This document shows positions 36,501 through 45,461 of a stretch of DNA of 64,000 nucleotides, piece after piece. Positions within the stretch are counted from its first letter, which is position 1; every line of letters starts with the position of its first letter. The notes under the pieces are model-generated. The model did no database searches, had not been told where the DNA came from, and was given only the letters and a program-made list of their open reading frames with translations. The position numbers and the translations under genes are program-made. Location of the stretch: the NCBI RefSeq assembly GCF_036417845.1, contig NC_089979.1:114671415-114735414 (forward strand), written 5' to 3'. The stretch comes from Apteryx mantelli. Lineage: Eukaryota; Chordata; Aves; Apterygiformes; Apterygidae.

Positions 36501-37305
36501 TATATAGATTTGCTGAAGATGTTTTGTATAGAGAACTATAAAGCCACAAGTTCTAAATAAATTCATTATTATTATTATTATTATTATTGTTATTATTGTT
36601 ATTATATGTTGGGGCATTGATAGCACTATATTCTGGGTATCCTAAGTAGATCACACTTTTAGAAACAGAATTTTCAGGAAGATTTTGACCTTTAAGTCCT
36701 TTGGCTCAGTTTGAGAAAAGAGTTTAAGCAGGAACCTACATTCCAGGTTGCTGGCTTTGTTCCCACATTTTAAACTACTACTTCAGGTTAACTAGATTTC
36801 AACAGCACTTAAATCTTCTTGTTAGAGTTCTACTTTGTCCTACAGGTCTGCTTTGAGCAAGTCCTGAGGCACTTCCATCTTCAAAGAGTGCAGGAGGTTA
36901 AACTCCTCTTTCCCACCTAAGCCTACATGTTTCCACAGACTAGATTAGTTGCAAACCTGTCTTCTCCGAGATCTCTGGGTAGTGTTCTCTGAGCATGAAA
37001 TACCTGCACACAGTGCAGAGGCCACCACCTCTTTCCTTTGAGACACAGATAGAAGTGAAGGTTATCCTTTATTTCAGTAGTTAGGTCACTTGTCCAGGGT
37101 CTGGGAGACCTGAGTTCAGACCTGATCCCTGTTTTTCTAGGTGGAAGGAACAGTGCCTAGTGGGAGCACTCAGACATCTGCTTAATGTGTGGAGAAAATA
37201 CACCACTTCTGGCTTTTATTTGTTTCCTTTTGGCACGTTAAGGTGGCTTTCTGCTCAGCCTTTCGTGTTTTGCAGGTCTGTTTGGAGGTATATATGCAGC
37301 ATATA

Positions 37306-37341
<36 letters not shown>

Positions 37342-40300
37342 TGTATGTAGAAAGGAAATTATCCACCTGAGGGTCATGGATATTGCTGTGGAGATCAGGT
37401 GCCTAAATCCTGGTGTGAATCTGAGTGCTTTGCACACATGATGTGAATCACAGCCTCAACCTCTAAAATGAAAAATTTGTAGGCGTGTTGTGATAATAGC
37501 TTAAACCACCAACACGGTCAGGCTAGATAAGCACATACAGTTCTGAGTTTTAAATCCCAGCTGCACAAAACTACCTGCTCTTGTGAAATGAGTTGCTTTC
37601 CCTGATCTGAGTTTCCTCTTTCAGACTGTTCCCTATGCCATAAAAACCCTTGCTTCTTGCACCAATGCGTGAAATTAATCTTCTAAAATCTTTAGCATAC
37701 TACCTGCAAAATTACAATATTAAAAATAAATAAGCCTACCACATAGTTTCCTATTTTCAAACTTTTCAGATTTAGGGTTCACTAAGAAGTCATCTCTCTT
37801 TTTCCTTTAAAAGAAGACAACCATATAGAGTAATAGAGTTCTCTGTCTAACATACAAACCCATCTGGAAAGAATTTAGTCTGCAATAATTGTGGGCATTT
37901 GATTTAGTTTTAAACCTCTGTAGGTAATTCAAATGTAAATTTATTGGGGTGAGTTTATCCCCAAACCTCCATTGGATCCAGTGAGGTTAGAGATGAATTT
38001 GGCCCACTGCACTGGAACTAGAGCTGCATTGTTTCTGTTGCATCAGGATATTATTACATGCCGTAATGTCTATCATTATAAGCAGACCTTTAGTAGAAAT
38101 AAAGTCAATAGAGACAATATAGACAATCACCTGAATCACATTTATTTTTCAGACCTTTAAAGATTAGTAATTCTTTGGCTATGAATGTGTTTATAGACTG
38201 GTATCTAAATCTGTCAGGCAACAGTGGTCTAATTCATTTTTCTGTTATTCTGTACTCATGAGACAGTCTTTTTAGTTAAGTAAAATTCTTTGCATTTCAC
38301 ATTGTGCTTCAAAAAAAAAGTTTCAAGAAGCATTCAATACATAATGTAAACAATGCCATCTGTCTTTTTCTTTGTAAAATATTCTTCAAGATAGCCCCAA
38401 TATGCCTACTGTTTTCAATCACTTAAAAGGCAGTAATTCAATTATATCATCCTCTGTATAGGAACTGCCATTGCTTTCAGTCCACTTCCAATCCTGACAC
38501 AAGTAAATCACTTTGATAAGATCCCCTTTTTATTTATTTTTTTTGAGGAGACTGGCATAAGTAATGATGCCAGTGATAGACCAAGGACAAAATGACTGTA
38601 ATGGGCATTTTGTAGGAAAGGAAAACATGTGCCATTGTGATTTATTGTGTTACTTGGAAAATATTTTTCCTTGGAATTTCTGCAACAGCCACACTCTCAT
38701 AGTGAAAGGCGTTTAGCAAATACAACGGGCCAAATGGTGAGTTCAAACAAACCCTTCACTGAGCAGCAGATTTAGACAGCTATCTCTACCTAGATTTGTT
38801 AAATGGGAACAAAAGGTCAAAGCCATTTTGGAAATGTGCCTAGGTCAGATTCATCTTTGGTATAATGCCACCTACTTACATGGAAACATGCTGGGAATGT
38901 ATATGGTTGGATCTTCCTTACAAACTGCTATGGCTTATCATGCAGATATGGCTTTCTTCTATATAAAAATTGTTTGGGTGACTTCAGTGCTTTATGCACC
39001 TGGAGAGGTATGGGTCTGGCAGACACTTTTAACCTCCCAGAATAGATACTGCACGAGATCTGTAGTATCTGTAGACTTCCTGTTATGAATTGGCCTAAGC
39101 CCTGATGTGGAGAGAGTATGTTTAAAGGTGAACTGTCTCCGGACACGTTTATCTCTTGCCCCTCATTTCAGAAGAATGGGAGAGTGCCAGATGGGGTGGT
39201 CATATGTGACACAAAAGCTTGCTCAAAGGGAGTTCTTCCTTTGAACCCAGACTGGCCACCGAGCACAAATACTTACAAGGTACAGGTTTTATGCTTGCAT
39301 CTTCAAATCTGTGAGGAGTGCTGGTCTTATTTTTGCCACCTGAAACCAGATTCGGGAAATGCAGTGGGGGGTTCACTCTAATTTGTCTGCTGAAGAGGTT
39401 GTATCATGCAGGTAGGAAGTGATCAGCAGTGATAAAACATCACAGGCCAAGTTTGGGGTTTCCAGCAACATGCTGTGAGGTAACCCATTTGTTAAATAAT
39501 TTTGAAGAAAGAATCTATGTGAGAAAACTACAATCAGGACAGGAAAAAAGCAGCATATTCATTAGTTTTAACTTAACATATTATTTTCCTATTCCAGGGT
39601 CCAAATTTCCAGTGCCTCCTTTAGGCCAATCATAGAGTGATCATCTGGCTTATTCTCTGAAACAGACAGGAGGCTGTTTAGGAAGTTATTGATATGATAT
39701 GTTGTTTTCTTCCACAGAGAAAGTGTGGAGAGTCTTATCCAAAAGCATTCCTATGCCCGATCCCCCATTCGAACCTATGGAGGAGAAGATGATCTGGGAG
39801 ATGAGAGTCAGGCAACACAAAGCAGAGGTAGGAAGATCTTCTCATTAGCTAAACCACTGTGACCAAGTTATACCTGAGAAAAGGAGAACCACAGCCAGTA
39901 CTGTGGTATCCTGAAACATTTCTCTGGTGTGTGCCTCTGGCATAAGGTGTTGTAACAGTGAAGGATACTCGTTCCTATATGGCCCTTCTGCACATCGTAT
40001 ATGCCCATGGCACTGGAGCAGGTGGCTGGTTCAGGAGGCAGCTCTGGAGTTGCTTATACAGCATTTACCAGGAGACAAGAACGCTCTCTGCTTCCTCTTC
40101 AAGCTGGCTGAAAAACAGGCAACTTCATTAATGTGGTGCTGAATACAAGCTAATGCTCCTCATCCCTTGGCAGGGCTTACTAGCTGGAGCTCAGCACCAC
40201 CTGTGAAGTACCATGTGGATGTGCCTTTTGTTGCCCCTCCAGCCTTCTGCCAATAGAGGACTCAGTTCTAACCACCTTCAACCAGCCTGTCGTTACCCTG

Positions 40301-43300
40301 ATTTACCTCTACAGAAAGAAAAATCCATAGCAGCCTTTGAAAATTGACCTTTATTTTTTTATCTCATGGTCTCCAGAAGATGTCTTTCTTACTTGGGCAT
40401 TTCACCACAAATCACTTAGGTTTGTCTCCTTTAGCAGTCACAAAACTAATGACAATGTGGACCTTGTTCTCTATGGGGATGCTTGCAGGACAGACTGCAT
40501 CTGCCATAATTTGCCACTGGAAACAGACCTCGAACCCATCCTGAGGGATCACTGATTAGCATAAACTTGTGTTGCGTTATACTCTGCATGTTGACTTCAT
40601 GACCTGTCTGATATGCAACAGCCACTTGAGGTAAAACAGTTCTATCTGCCTTCCGACTGGCAGTGCCCTTGTCTTGTCCTCTAGCTTCATACAGTGTTGC
40701 TAAGATAAGAGCATTATTTCTGGTCATAAGCTCTTTGGACTTGTGAAGGGAAAATACACTTATTTTTAACCATGAGTTGCTCTTCAACAAAATATGATTA
40801 GTTGGGCTTGTTCATACATGTCTATTCTAAGACTAGTTCCTTAACTTGTAGAGTTTCTGGAGCAACTCCTTAGCTGGTACAATGCCACCCTTTCAAGCAC
40901 TTCTGGGGGATTACCTCACTTTATGTCAGCTTAGATCCTTGGCCAGTTATTGTTGAAGATGATGTTAAATTTTCCCTTGCCGGAGATGCTCAGAGCAAGG
41001 CACCTTACCTCTGTAGAAAAAGAAAGTTTATCACTGCTAATTATTTCTAAATACTTCAACACCCATCCAGGGCATTCTCATCTCAGCCATTTTCAGCCAT
41101 CTAAAGATGGAAGTGGCTAGCATTCAGTAGAGTATCCATCACAGGAAGTCTGTTTCCAAGGGGATTAACCATTAGGAAATGTATACATCAAATTAAAACT
41201 TTTTAATCCATAATGTCTCGGTTCCTGTGCTCTAGCACATCCACACACTGTAGTAGCCACTTGGAATTGAACTAAATGTAAAACTTCTAGTCAAATCCAG
41301 ATTTGCATCCAGCCTTCCCTATAGTGCAATAATAGTCAGGTATTCCTGGATTTGTAAAGTATTTTGCTGCCAGTATGGTGATATCCTTATAGTTTGACTC
41401 TGGATCCTAATTTCCCAGCAGTCAGGATTTGGTTCAGTGGTAGGGTCAGTAAATAGTTCAAGTCCATTTCTACTGCCAAATTGACACAATTTCTATTTCC
41501 TGTTACTGGGCCATTTTACTTATTTCATTAAGCAGAGGAGGAACTAATAAAGAGTACCTTCACCTCTTTCTGATTTGAGAATCTCTCCCTGAAGAGATTT
41601 ATGATTTTTTTGTCATAGTTTGCATTTTTTGTTTCTATTGTTATTTGCTTATTGTTTTGTTTTGAGTAGCTGGTTATGATTAGTTAACACATCATTCTGA
41701 TAAGTCTTCACATATAGATGTTTGTGTATACTTTCTTTTCACAGGCTGGATGAACCTATCTTCTAGAATCAGATCTATGGAATTAATACCTCTAATAATA
41801 ATTACAAGTTTTGTTGTCTGTGACTATTTTTAAATATTGGCTTAAAATTATGCTTTAACAGATATTCCTGCCAGTAAATGTATTTCTTAAAGTAAGAAAC
41901 ATTTTTCACAATGGAAGGTGTTGGACAAGAAAGAAAATAGAGATGGGACATGAGTTGAATTGTTGTTTAATCATACTAAAAAATAAGAGATAGTTAATAG
42001 AATTCTGTAGTATTCACCATGCCTAGAAATCAGACATCTGTTGATAACCAGATGCACAGAAGAACCGCAGAGAGGAAGGGCAACATCTTCATCAGATTAT
42101 TTGAAAATGACCATGTATAATTATTAAAACAAATTATTCATTAGTTTCCCCCAAAGTTTACTGTCAAAATAAAGTAAATTATTACTTACAATTTAAAGAC
42201 ACCATTTTTGCTTTTTTTCTAATTCTGAAATCTTCAGAGAAAACATATTTTAAAGAGTGGAAGATTTGTGAAAAAAGAAATTTTTGTAACTTTTCAAATT
42301 AAAAAAGCTGCCAAAGAAACCACTGATTAGATTGAAGTACATATTTAGCTTGGGAGCGTGTTTCTCATATTTTAGTGTATTTCACTTAAAAAACAACTTT
42401 TCTTACTATGATTCATTATTACTGTTTTTTATTAGAGCACTGTACGCAGTTGAAAAAAATAGCAAACTTTTTGACATTTTAGAGGTTTTTTATTTTAAAT
42501 TTTGGAAAAGCCAATTTTAGTGAGAAGATGGAGTGTTGACAAGATTTTACTGGGGAAAAAAAGCCCTTGTATTGCAAATGACATTTTCTACCTTTTTGCC
42601 AGACTGAAATTTTAGAAAAACTTAATCAATTCTACTGAAGATTTGATGTAAAAAGCTACAAGCCTGTCATCAAAACGGGGAGGTAGTGCAATGAGATTCC
42701 ATGTCAGAGTAGATGCTTGAGTGTTTCATGCCAGCACTGAGATGGACTTTATACATCTACTCACAAACTGACAACTCTGCAGAACAAAATTATATGGTGA
42801 TTTTACTAGGAGCTATGTAAAATCAATGTGCAAAGCTGATTTTACTGATCAAGCCACTGCAACCAGCTTCTTAAAAAAAGAAATTTGTCTAAGGTATAGG
42901 GATAAAAGAGAGCAACTGGCAAATAAATGTAAAAAAAGACATAAGGAGAGAGATGTATTTGGGAAGTATTTGCACTGATAACTTGTCATAAAAATCAGCC
43001 TTGCTGTGAAAGACTTTTTCTTCCTTTTTGCTATTTTAAAAGCTTTGTGTGTTGCAGTGCATATGTCAGGCATTCTTTCTCTTTGTTTGCAGGATCAGCT
43101 TTTACAACATCTGATAACCTATCCCTCAGTTCCTGGGTATCCTCCTCAACCAGTTTTCCTGGATTTCAGCATCCACAGTCTTTGAGTGCCCTGGGTACCA
43201 GCACTGCATCCATAGCTACACCCATTCCTCATCCAATCCAAGGATCTCTGCCTCCATACAGCCGCTTGGGAATGCCTCTTACACCTTCAGCTATTGCCAG

Positions 43301-43433
43301 CTCCATGCAAGGTAGTGGCCCCACTTTCCCTTCCTTCCACATGCCTAGGTACCACCATTATTTTCAGCAGGGTCCTTATGCAGCTATCCAGGGACTGCGT
43401 CACTCCTCCGCAGTGATGACGCCATTTGTATGA
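9188..43433 (+). CDS. TBX20: TBX20, T-box transcription factor 20 (whole gene, 8 coding exons)
   Basis: Joining 9188-9314, 11266-11500, 12783-12947, 18058-18166, 24014-24172, 28154-28230, 39718-39827 and 43093-43433 gives 1323 nt, that is 440 residues plus TGA. The product matches vertebrate TBX20 throughout by recall. It has an N-terminal eh1-like motif FSIAALM (18-24), a T-box from about L103 to the SSRL segment near 286, and a Ser/Pro/Gly-rich C-terminus ending in TPFV. TBX20 is a nuclear DNA-binding factor of heart, cranial motor neuron and eye development. It binds T-box half sites (AGGTGTGA) and works with NKX2-5, GATA and TBX5 factors as activator or repressor. Recalled human positions tied to congenital heart disease, I152 and Q195, correspond to I146 and Q189 here and are unchanged. 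The human protein is 447 residues. The 7-residue difference lies in the exon 2 Gly/Ser stretch (six) and in exon 7 (one). The gene looks intact. Confidence 0.98.
9551..9608 (+). repeat. compound (GT)n(AC)n(TA)n microsatellite
   Basis: About fifteen GT units are followed by AC units and then TA units, about 240 bp into intron 1. The adjacent GT and AC blocks can pair as a hairpin. It is probably polymorphic in length. Confidence 0.92.
10611..10637 (+). repeat. poly-T tract in intron 1
   Basis: Twenty-seven consecutive T follow an ATTT/ATT-rich lead (10584-10608). No recognisable retroposon body is attached, so it is scored as a simple repeat. Confidence 0.9.
10660..11560 (+). promoter_or_regulatory. 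TBX20: intragenic CpG island covering exon 2
   Basis: GC and CG content rise sharply after the poly-T tract and stay high through exon 2 to about 11560. It is separated from the exon 1 island by about 1.1 kb of AT-rich DNA. It could be part of one broad Polycomb/bivalent domain, as is common for T-box genes, or an internal promoter. No alternative first exon is evident from the sequence. Confidence 0.65.
11266..11500 (+). CDS. TBX20: TBX20 coding exon 2 (residues 43-121)
   Basis: The acceptor is CCCTGCAG|AGCAATTC and the donor is TCGGGGAG|GTAAGG (phase 2). The exon encodes the conserved linker beginning [13 protein letters not shown] and the block [18 protein letters not shown]. It then enters the T-box at about L103 with [18 protein letters not shown]. 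Compared with recalled human TBX20, the Gly/Ser stretch after HG(D/E)F is shorter by six residues, which explains most of the 440 versus 447 length difference. Confidence 0.97.
11501..12782 (+). other. TBX20 intron 2 (1282 bp, phase 2)
   Basis: The intron runs from GTAAGG to TTTATTTCAG. Its first 60 bp are still CpG-rich and the rest is AT-rich. No repeat, ORF or RNA gene was recognised. Confidence 0.9.
12783..12947 (+). CDS. TBX20: TBX20 coding exon 3 (residues 121-176)
   Basis: The acceptor is TTTATTTCAG|GAGAATG and the donor is CTGCAAG|GTTTGT, which departs from the GTRAGT consensus but keeps GT (phase 2). The exon encodes the first half of the T-box, starting [11 protein letters not shown]. 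It contains [15 protein letters not shown] and the hallmark stretch [15 protein letters not shown]146 corresponds to human I152, whose substitution is known in atrial septal defect. In the family, this part contacts DNA and forms the beta-barrel core. Confidence 0.97.
12969..12991 (+). repeat. GT microsatellite next to the exon 3 donor
   Basis: About eleven GT units begin 21 bp after the exon 3 donor. GT tracts near splice donors can influence splicing through CELF/TDP-43-type binding; such an effect here is speculation. Confidence 0.9.
17230..17760 (+). promoter_or_regulatory. candidate cardiac-type enhancer in intron 3
   Basis: This is a repeat-free AT-rich block with several developmental factor motifs close together. 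There are GATA-type cores at 17518 (TTATCA), 17558 and 17575 (both TTATCT), and an NKX2-5-type TTAAGTG at 17629. A CACTTG lies near 17304 and homeodomain TTAATTA-like sequences near 17398-17425. TBX20 acts in the same network as GATA4 and NKX2-5, so autoregulatory or network input would make sense. Short motifs are frequent by chance in AT-rich DNA. No conservation data were available, so this is only a candidate. Confidence 0.3.
18058..18166 (+). CDS. TBX20: TBX20 coding exon 4 (residues 176-212)
   Basis: The acceptor is GTTTTTTAG|GTTGTATG and the donor is GGCCAT|GTGAGT (phase 0). The exon encodes the mid T-box, starting [17 protein letters not shown] and ending [10 protein letters not shown]189 here corresponds to human Q195, the site of a known nonsense allele. 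The exon is 109 nt and in frame with its neighbours only when spliced as called. Confidence 0.97.
18167..24013 (+). other. TBX20 intron 4 (5847 bp, phase 0)
   Basis: The intron runs from GTGAGT to TTTTTTTCAG. It holds a GT microsatellite (22693-22724) and G-rich runs near 23557-23573. A short internal duplication around 19055-19090 repeats GGGAACAGCACT twice. The segment 23020-23400 looks like slowly evolving non-coding DNA but cannot be proven so here. No further exon or RNA gene was recognised. Confidence 0.88.
22693..22724 (+). repeat. interrupted GT microsatellite in intron 4
   Basis: Two GT blocks are separated by a single TT interruption. The minus-strand open frames with HTHTNTHTH runs here are the translated shadow of this repeat. 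Confidence 0.92.
24014..24172 (+). CDS. TBX20: TBX20 coding exon 5 (residues 213-265)
   Basis: The acceptor is TTTTTTTCAG|ATAATTTT and the donor is CAATTG|GTAAGT (phase 0 on both sides, 159 nt, so skipping would keep frame). The exon encodes the T-box signature [15 protein letters not shown], the basic KKKDHT segment, and [15 protein letters not shown]. The last is the highly conserved segment next to the recognition helix. Skipping would remove 53 residues of the DNA-binding domain. Confidence 0.98.
24173..28153 (+). other. TBX20 intron 5 (3981 bp, phase 0)
   Basis: The intron runs from GTAAGT to GTGTTTCCAG. It is AT-rich from 24200 to 26000, with repeat-free segments such as 24440-24860 that resemble conserved non-coding DNA. 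It becomes more GC-balanced from 26080 to 27500. A possible MIR-like SINE relic lies at 26340-26400. No other exon was recognised. Confidence 0.88.
26340..26400 (+). mobile_element. possible ancient MIR-like SINE relic
   Basis: The stretch GTGAGTTGCCCAGGGTTGCA followed by GAGCGGGTGGGTGGCAGACCCGAG resembles the MIR core region (TGACTTGCCCAAGGTCACACAGC, then AGTAAGTGGCAGAGCC). The match is short and recalled from memory rather than aligned, so a chance resemblance is possible. Confidence 0.35.
28154..28230 (+). CDS. TBX20: TBX20 coding exon 6 (residues 266-291)
   Basis: The acceptor is GTGTTTCCAG|ATAACC and the donor is ATCGAGAG|GTAATG (phase 2). The exon encodes the C-terminal T-box helix segment [20 protein letters not shown] and LTDIE plus two bases of R291. 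In T-box structures the FAKGFR segment inserts into the DNA minor groove. Reading past the donor meets AGG then TAA, which makes this the last exon of a possible short isoform. Confidence 0.98.
28229..28234 (+). other. TBX20: read-through stop at the exon 6 donor (short TBX20 isoform end)
   Basis: If intron 6 is retained, codon 291 becomes AGG (Arg, the same residue as in the spliced form). The next codon, TAA at 28232-28234, ends the protein at 291 residues, just after the T-box. The human short TBX20 isoform is 297 residues. The six-residue shift upstream puts its end at the same Arg. A potential polyadenylation signal lies in the intron at 28874. Confidence 0.6.
28874..28879 (+). promoter_or_regulatory. 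potential intronic polyadenylation signal (AATAAA) in intron 6
   Basis: An AATAAA hexamer lies 640 bp past the exon 6 donor. It could serve the short, intron-retaining TBX20 transcript. Single hexamers are common in AT-rich introns, so use is unproven. Confidence 0.3.
36564..36605 (+). repeat. ATT trinucleotide microsatellite
   Basis: About fourteen ATT units, with two GTT interruptions near the 3' end, in intron 6. Confidence 0.92.
37050..37150 (+). mobile_element. possible degenerate sauropsid SINE relic
   Basis: The words GTTAGGTCACTTGTCCAGGG, GGGAGACCTGAGTTCAGACC and TGATCCCTG resemble the tRNA-like head (GTTAGAGCACTCACCTGGGA, GGGAGACCCAGGTTCAAGTCC) of an old repeat family seen in birds, crocodiles and turtles. 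The resemblance is from memory and the copy is diverged. Confidence 0.35.
37301..37349 (+). repeat. compound (AT)n(GTAT)n microsatellite
   Basis: About seven AT units run into about nine GTAT units in intron 6. The minus-strand [12 protein letters not shown] peptide is its shadow. Confidence 0.93.
37940..38020 (+). mobile_element. possible CR1-like 3' end relic
   Basis: CTCCATTGGATCCAGTGAGG followed by AGATGAATTTGGCCCACTG resembles the 3' part of old sauropsid CR1/L3-type repeats (GGGATGAATTTGGCCCA near a CTTCAATGG block). The copy is short and weak. Confidence 0.3.
39718..39827 (+). CDS. TBX20: TBX20 coding exon 7 (residues 291-328)
   Basis: The acceptor is TTCTTCCACAG|AGAAAGTG and the donor is AGCAGAG|GTAGGA (phase 1). 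The exon encodes the segment just after the T-box: [20 protein letters not shown], then an acidic stretch [11 protein letters not shown] and a variable ATQSR. Recalled human TBX20 has one extra residue in the acidic stretch (EEDVLGDE versus EDDLGDE) and differs in the TPN/TQS region, which is the least conserved part of the protein. Confidence 0.97.
39828..43092 (+). other. TBX20 intron 7 (3265 bp, phase 1)
   Basis: The intron runs from GTAGGA to TTTGTTTGCAG. It is moderately balanced to about 41500 and then strongly AT-rich. No repeat family, exon or RNA gene was recognised. Confidence 0.88.
43093..43433 (+). CDS. TBX20: TBX20 coding exon 8 (residues 328-440 and stop)
   Basis: The acceptor is TTTGTTTGCAG|GATCAGC; the TGA stop is at 43431-43433. 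The exon encodes the C-terminal regulatory region: [19 protein letters not shown], a Pro/Ser/Ala-rich stretch with [30 protein letters not shown], and an aromatic/His-rich end ([10 protein letters not shown], then a Gln/Gly/Ala segment) finishing TPFV. In TBX20 this region carries the transactivation and repression functions. It has no length difference from the recalled human C-terminus. Confidence 0.98.
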
Positions 43434-43575
43434 CTGATGTAAGACAAGAGAAACACGAGATTTTAAATGTGCAAGTTTGGTATGAAAAATACAAGGGACC
43501 TTCCTGAAAGGCCTATGGCAAGAAAGTGCCAAACTCATAACAAACCAGCTAATAAAATGTGTTATGGATATAGAT
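43434..43575 (+). other. TBX20: TBX20 3' UTR, shortest supported form
   Basis: The sequence after the stop reads to an AATAAA at 43551-43556, immediately followed by a GT-rich stretch (TGTGTTATGG). That is the arrangement expected for a polyadenylation site near 43570. Longer 3' UTR forms are possible because further AATAAA hexamers occur at 44892 and 45654. Confidence 0.5.
43551..43556 (+). terminator. TBX20: proximal TBX20 polyadenylation signal (AATAAA)
   Basis: This is the first canonical hexamer after the stop codon, 118 bp downstream, with GT-rich sequence right after it. Use is inferred from position and context. Confidence 0.5.
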
Positions 43576-44891
43576 TCCTCCGTTGAGGGATCTCAAGAAG
43601 AGGGCATGCAGCGTGGAGCTGCTCACAGATGTGTAACACAGCTGAAATGGATCCCAGAGTTCCCAGGATTTTTAATGGCATGCAGGTTGTTCCAAGGTGC
43701 GTTATGCCTTGTGGAAAGAGATTGTGTTTATGCAGCAGTGTACAAATTAATTGTGTATAGGTCTTTTTTTCATGTGCTACAAGAATTCTGAAAAAGGTAA
43801 TGCTCTTATTCATCTTCATCTGTTCTTGTGACTAATGAGCATCAATACAGAAAAATGTATTGCTGTAGCTTTGAGCATATTTTAGGCTATCTCAGCATAC
43901 ATTTGCTGGGAAGGGGACAAGATGGAGAAGGCCACTGTCCTTTTTAAAAGACTGGCTTATATTCACCAAGAGCAGTATTTCATAGTTGCTACTATAATCT
44001 CAAAGAGGAAATTATTAACAAGGCTTTCTTTCTTTCTTTGTTTCCTTCACAAAACTCTATCTGCTCCAAAAAGAACTGTGTACAGGACTGTAGCAGTAAT
44101 GATGTAGTCTTCTTCAGTCTAAAAATAAGCCTGTCCCATATCCTAAGAGGAGCAATTTCACAGTCTGTTAGGTATGATGAAGGAAAGTGCTGATTTTAGA
44201 CAATCTGTTACTTAAACTTAGAAATCCAAAATTTATCAGATCATTAAATCAAAGCTTTTATTTGCTGCTGCACTTCCCACTGAAGACCTGTGTCCAGTTG
44301 CAAATACCAAGATAACAGAATTTCAGGCTATTATTTTACTCTGTAGATATAAGCAACGGATTGGTGTAAGATGAATGGCATTGGAGTGTCTTCCTACTTC
44401 TTCTGATTTTCTTGGGTTTGGTCACACCTGTTGTTAGACAAGCTGTGTGGCCAGGCAAATGAGGGTTGTGTTCTCTCCTTTTTCATGTCCCAGTAGAATG
44501 GTGGAGTTTTCTTAGGAAAATATCAGCGCAGAACTTTGCCTGTAATTTTTTTATTCATATCTACCTTTTTGAGTCAGTAATTAGGAATTCACTTCTTTCA
44601 AAGTACAGTCCACACTTTCTAGTATGTTTTGTCTGATGCAACAGAGGAACTGTGCTTAGCGTCATCAGAAAAAATGACCTCTCTGCAGAGGGCTAGCATG
44701 AATCCTTTGCACTGCTGAAAAGAGTACCAGTGTGATTGTGGTTTTCTGCACGGCAGGAGCTAGGATTTCACTGTAAATAAGAGGTCAACACAGAGTTGCT
44801 GTGTATGGTTGCATCCAAGTCATAGAAGAGACTTAATGACCTCAATTCTCACACTCTACTGATATTAAAAGAACAAGCAATACGATCTCAT

Positions 44892-44897
44892 AATAAA
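44892..44897 (+). terminator. TBX20: possible distal TBX20 polyadenylation signal (AATAAA)
   Basis: This canonical hexamer is about 1.46 kb past the stop codon, followed by CTGTGTAG. It would give a 3' UTR of about 1.5 kb. The intervening DNA shows no repeat, which fits a UTR but does not prove it. Confidence 0.35.
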
Positions 44898-45390
44898 GAT
44901 CTGTGTAGAGATAAAACACGGAATGGAAAACAGACTTCTTTGGCACTATTCTCTTCTACTTTTTACCAATGTGTGTCAGCATCATATGGTAGCAGGGAGA
45001 ATGCAAGACACTGAGTCACCTACCTCCCATCTCAGTAAATTGAAAGGTGAGCCACATGTCTTTTTTTCAGCCCATTTCCTTATCTAACATGCCCAACCAT
45101 ACATAGCTATGACACCCTCCCAGACTTTTCCCAATTCCTATTGTAGGCCAGTACATGCGTCCCATGGATAAGGGCCATCTCGGTATATTTCCCAGTAGCT
45201 GAATTTAAAATCTTGTGAAACTGGCCATTTTGAGTATCTCAGTTATCTGCAATATTAGCCTAATTTCCATGTACTCACTGTTGAACAAAAAAAAGATGAC
45301 TTAAGACAGTTTGCAGGTCTTCTGATCTGTAGGTGAACAAAGACAAGCAATGAAACCCTTCACAGTTTCTGGATCCAGAGTTACTGCAAG

Positions 45391-45461
45391 GAGTTCAATG
45401 TAGTGAGCCAAATGAGCTGATGAGGAGTTCCATATAATGAGCCAGTTCATACAATGAGCCA
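45391..45461 (+). repeat. short degenerate tandem repeat (three copies)
   Basis: The motif (G)AGTTCAATGTAGTGAGCCA recurs with changes at 45391-45410, 45425-45444 and 45444-45461. Each copy keeps AGTTC and ATGAGCCA or GTGAGCCA. Unit spacing is irregular (34 then about 19 bp). Confidence 0.6.

Larger units (their letters stand above)
28231..39717 (+). other. TBX20 intron 6 (11487 bp, phase 2)
   Basis: This is the largest intron, running from GTAATG to TTCTTCCACAG. It is mostly AT-rich single-copy DNA. It contains an ATT microsatellite (36564-36605), an AT/GTAT microsatellite (37301-37349) and a T run near 33503. There are faint sauropsid repeat relics at about 37050-37150 and 37940-38020. A pyrimidine-rich segment at 32400-33120 of unknown nature differs in composition from its surroundings. 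Segments 30770-30960 and 31220-31480 look repeat-free and may be conserved. No additional exon was supported. Confidence 0.85.
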
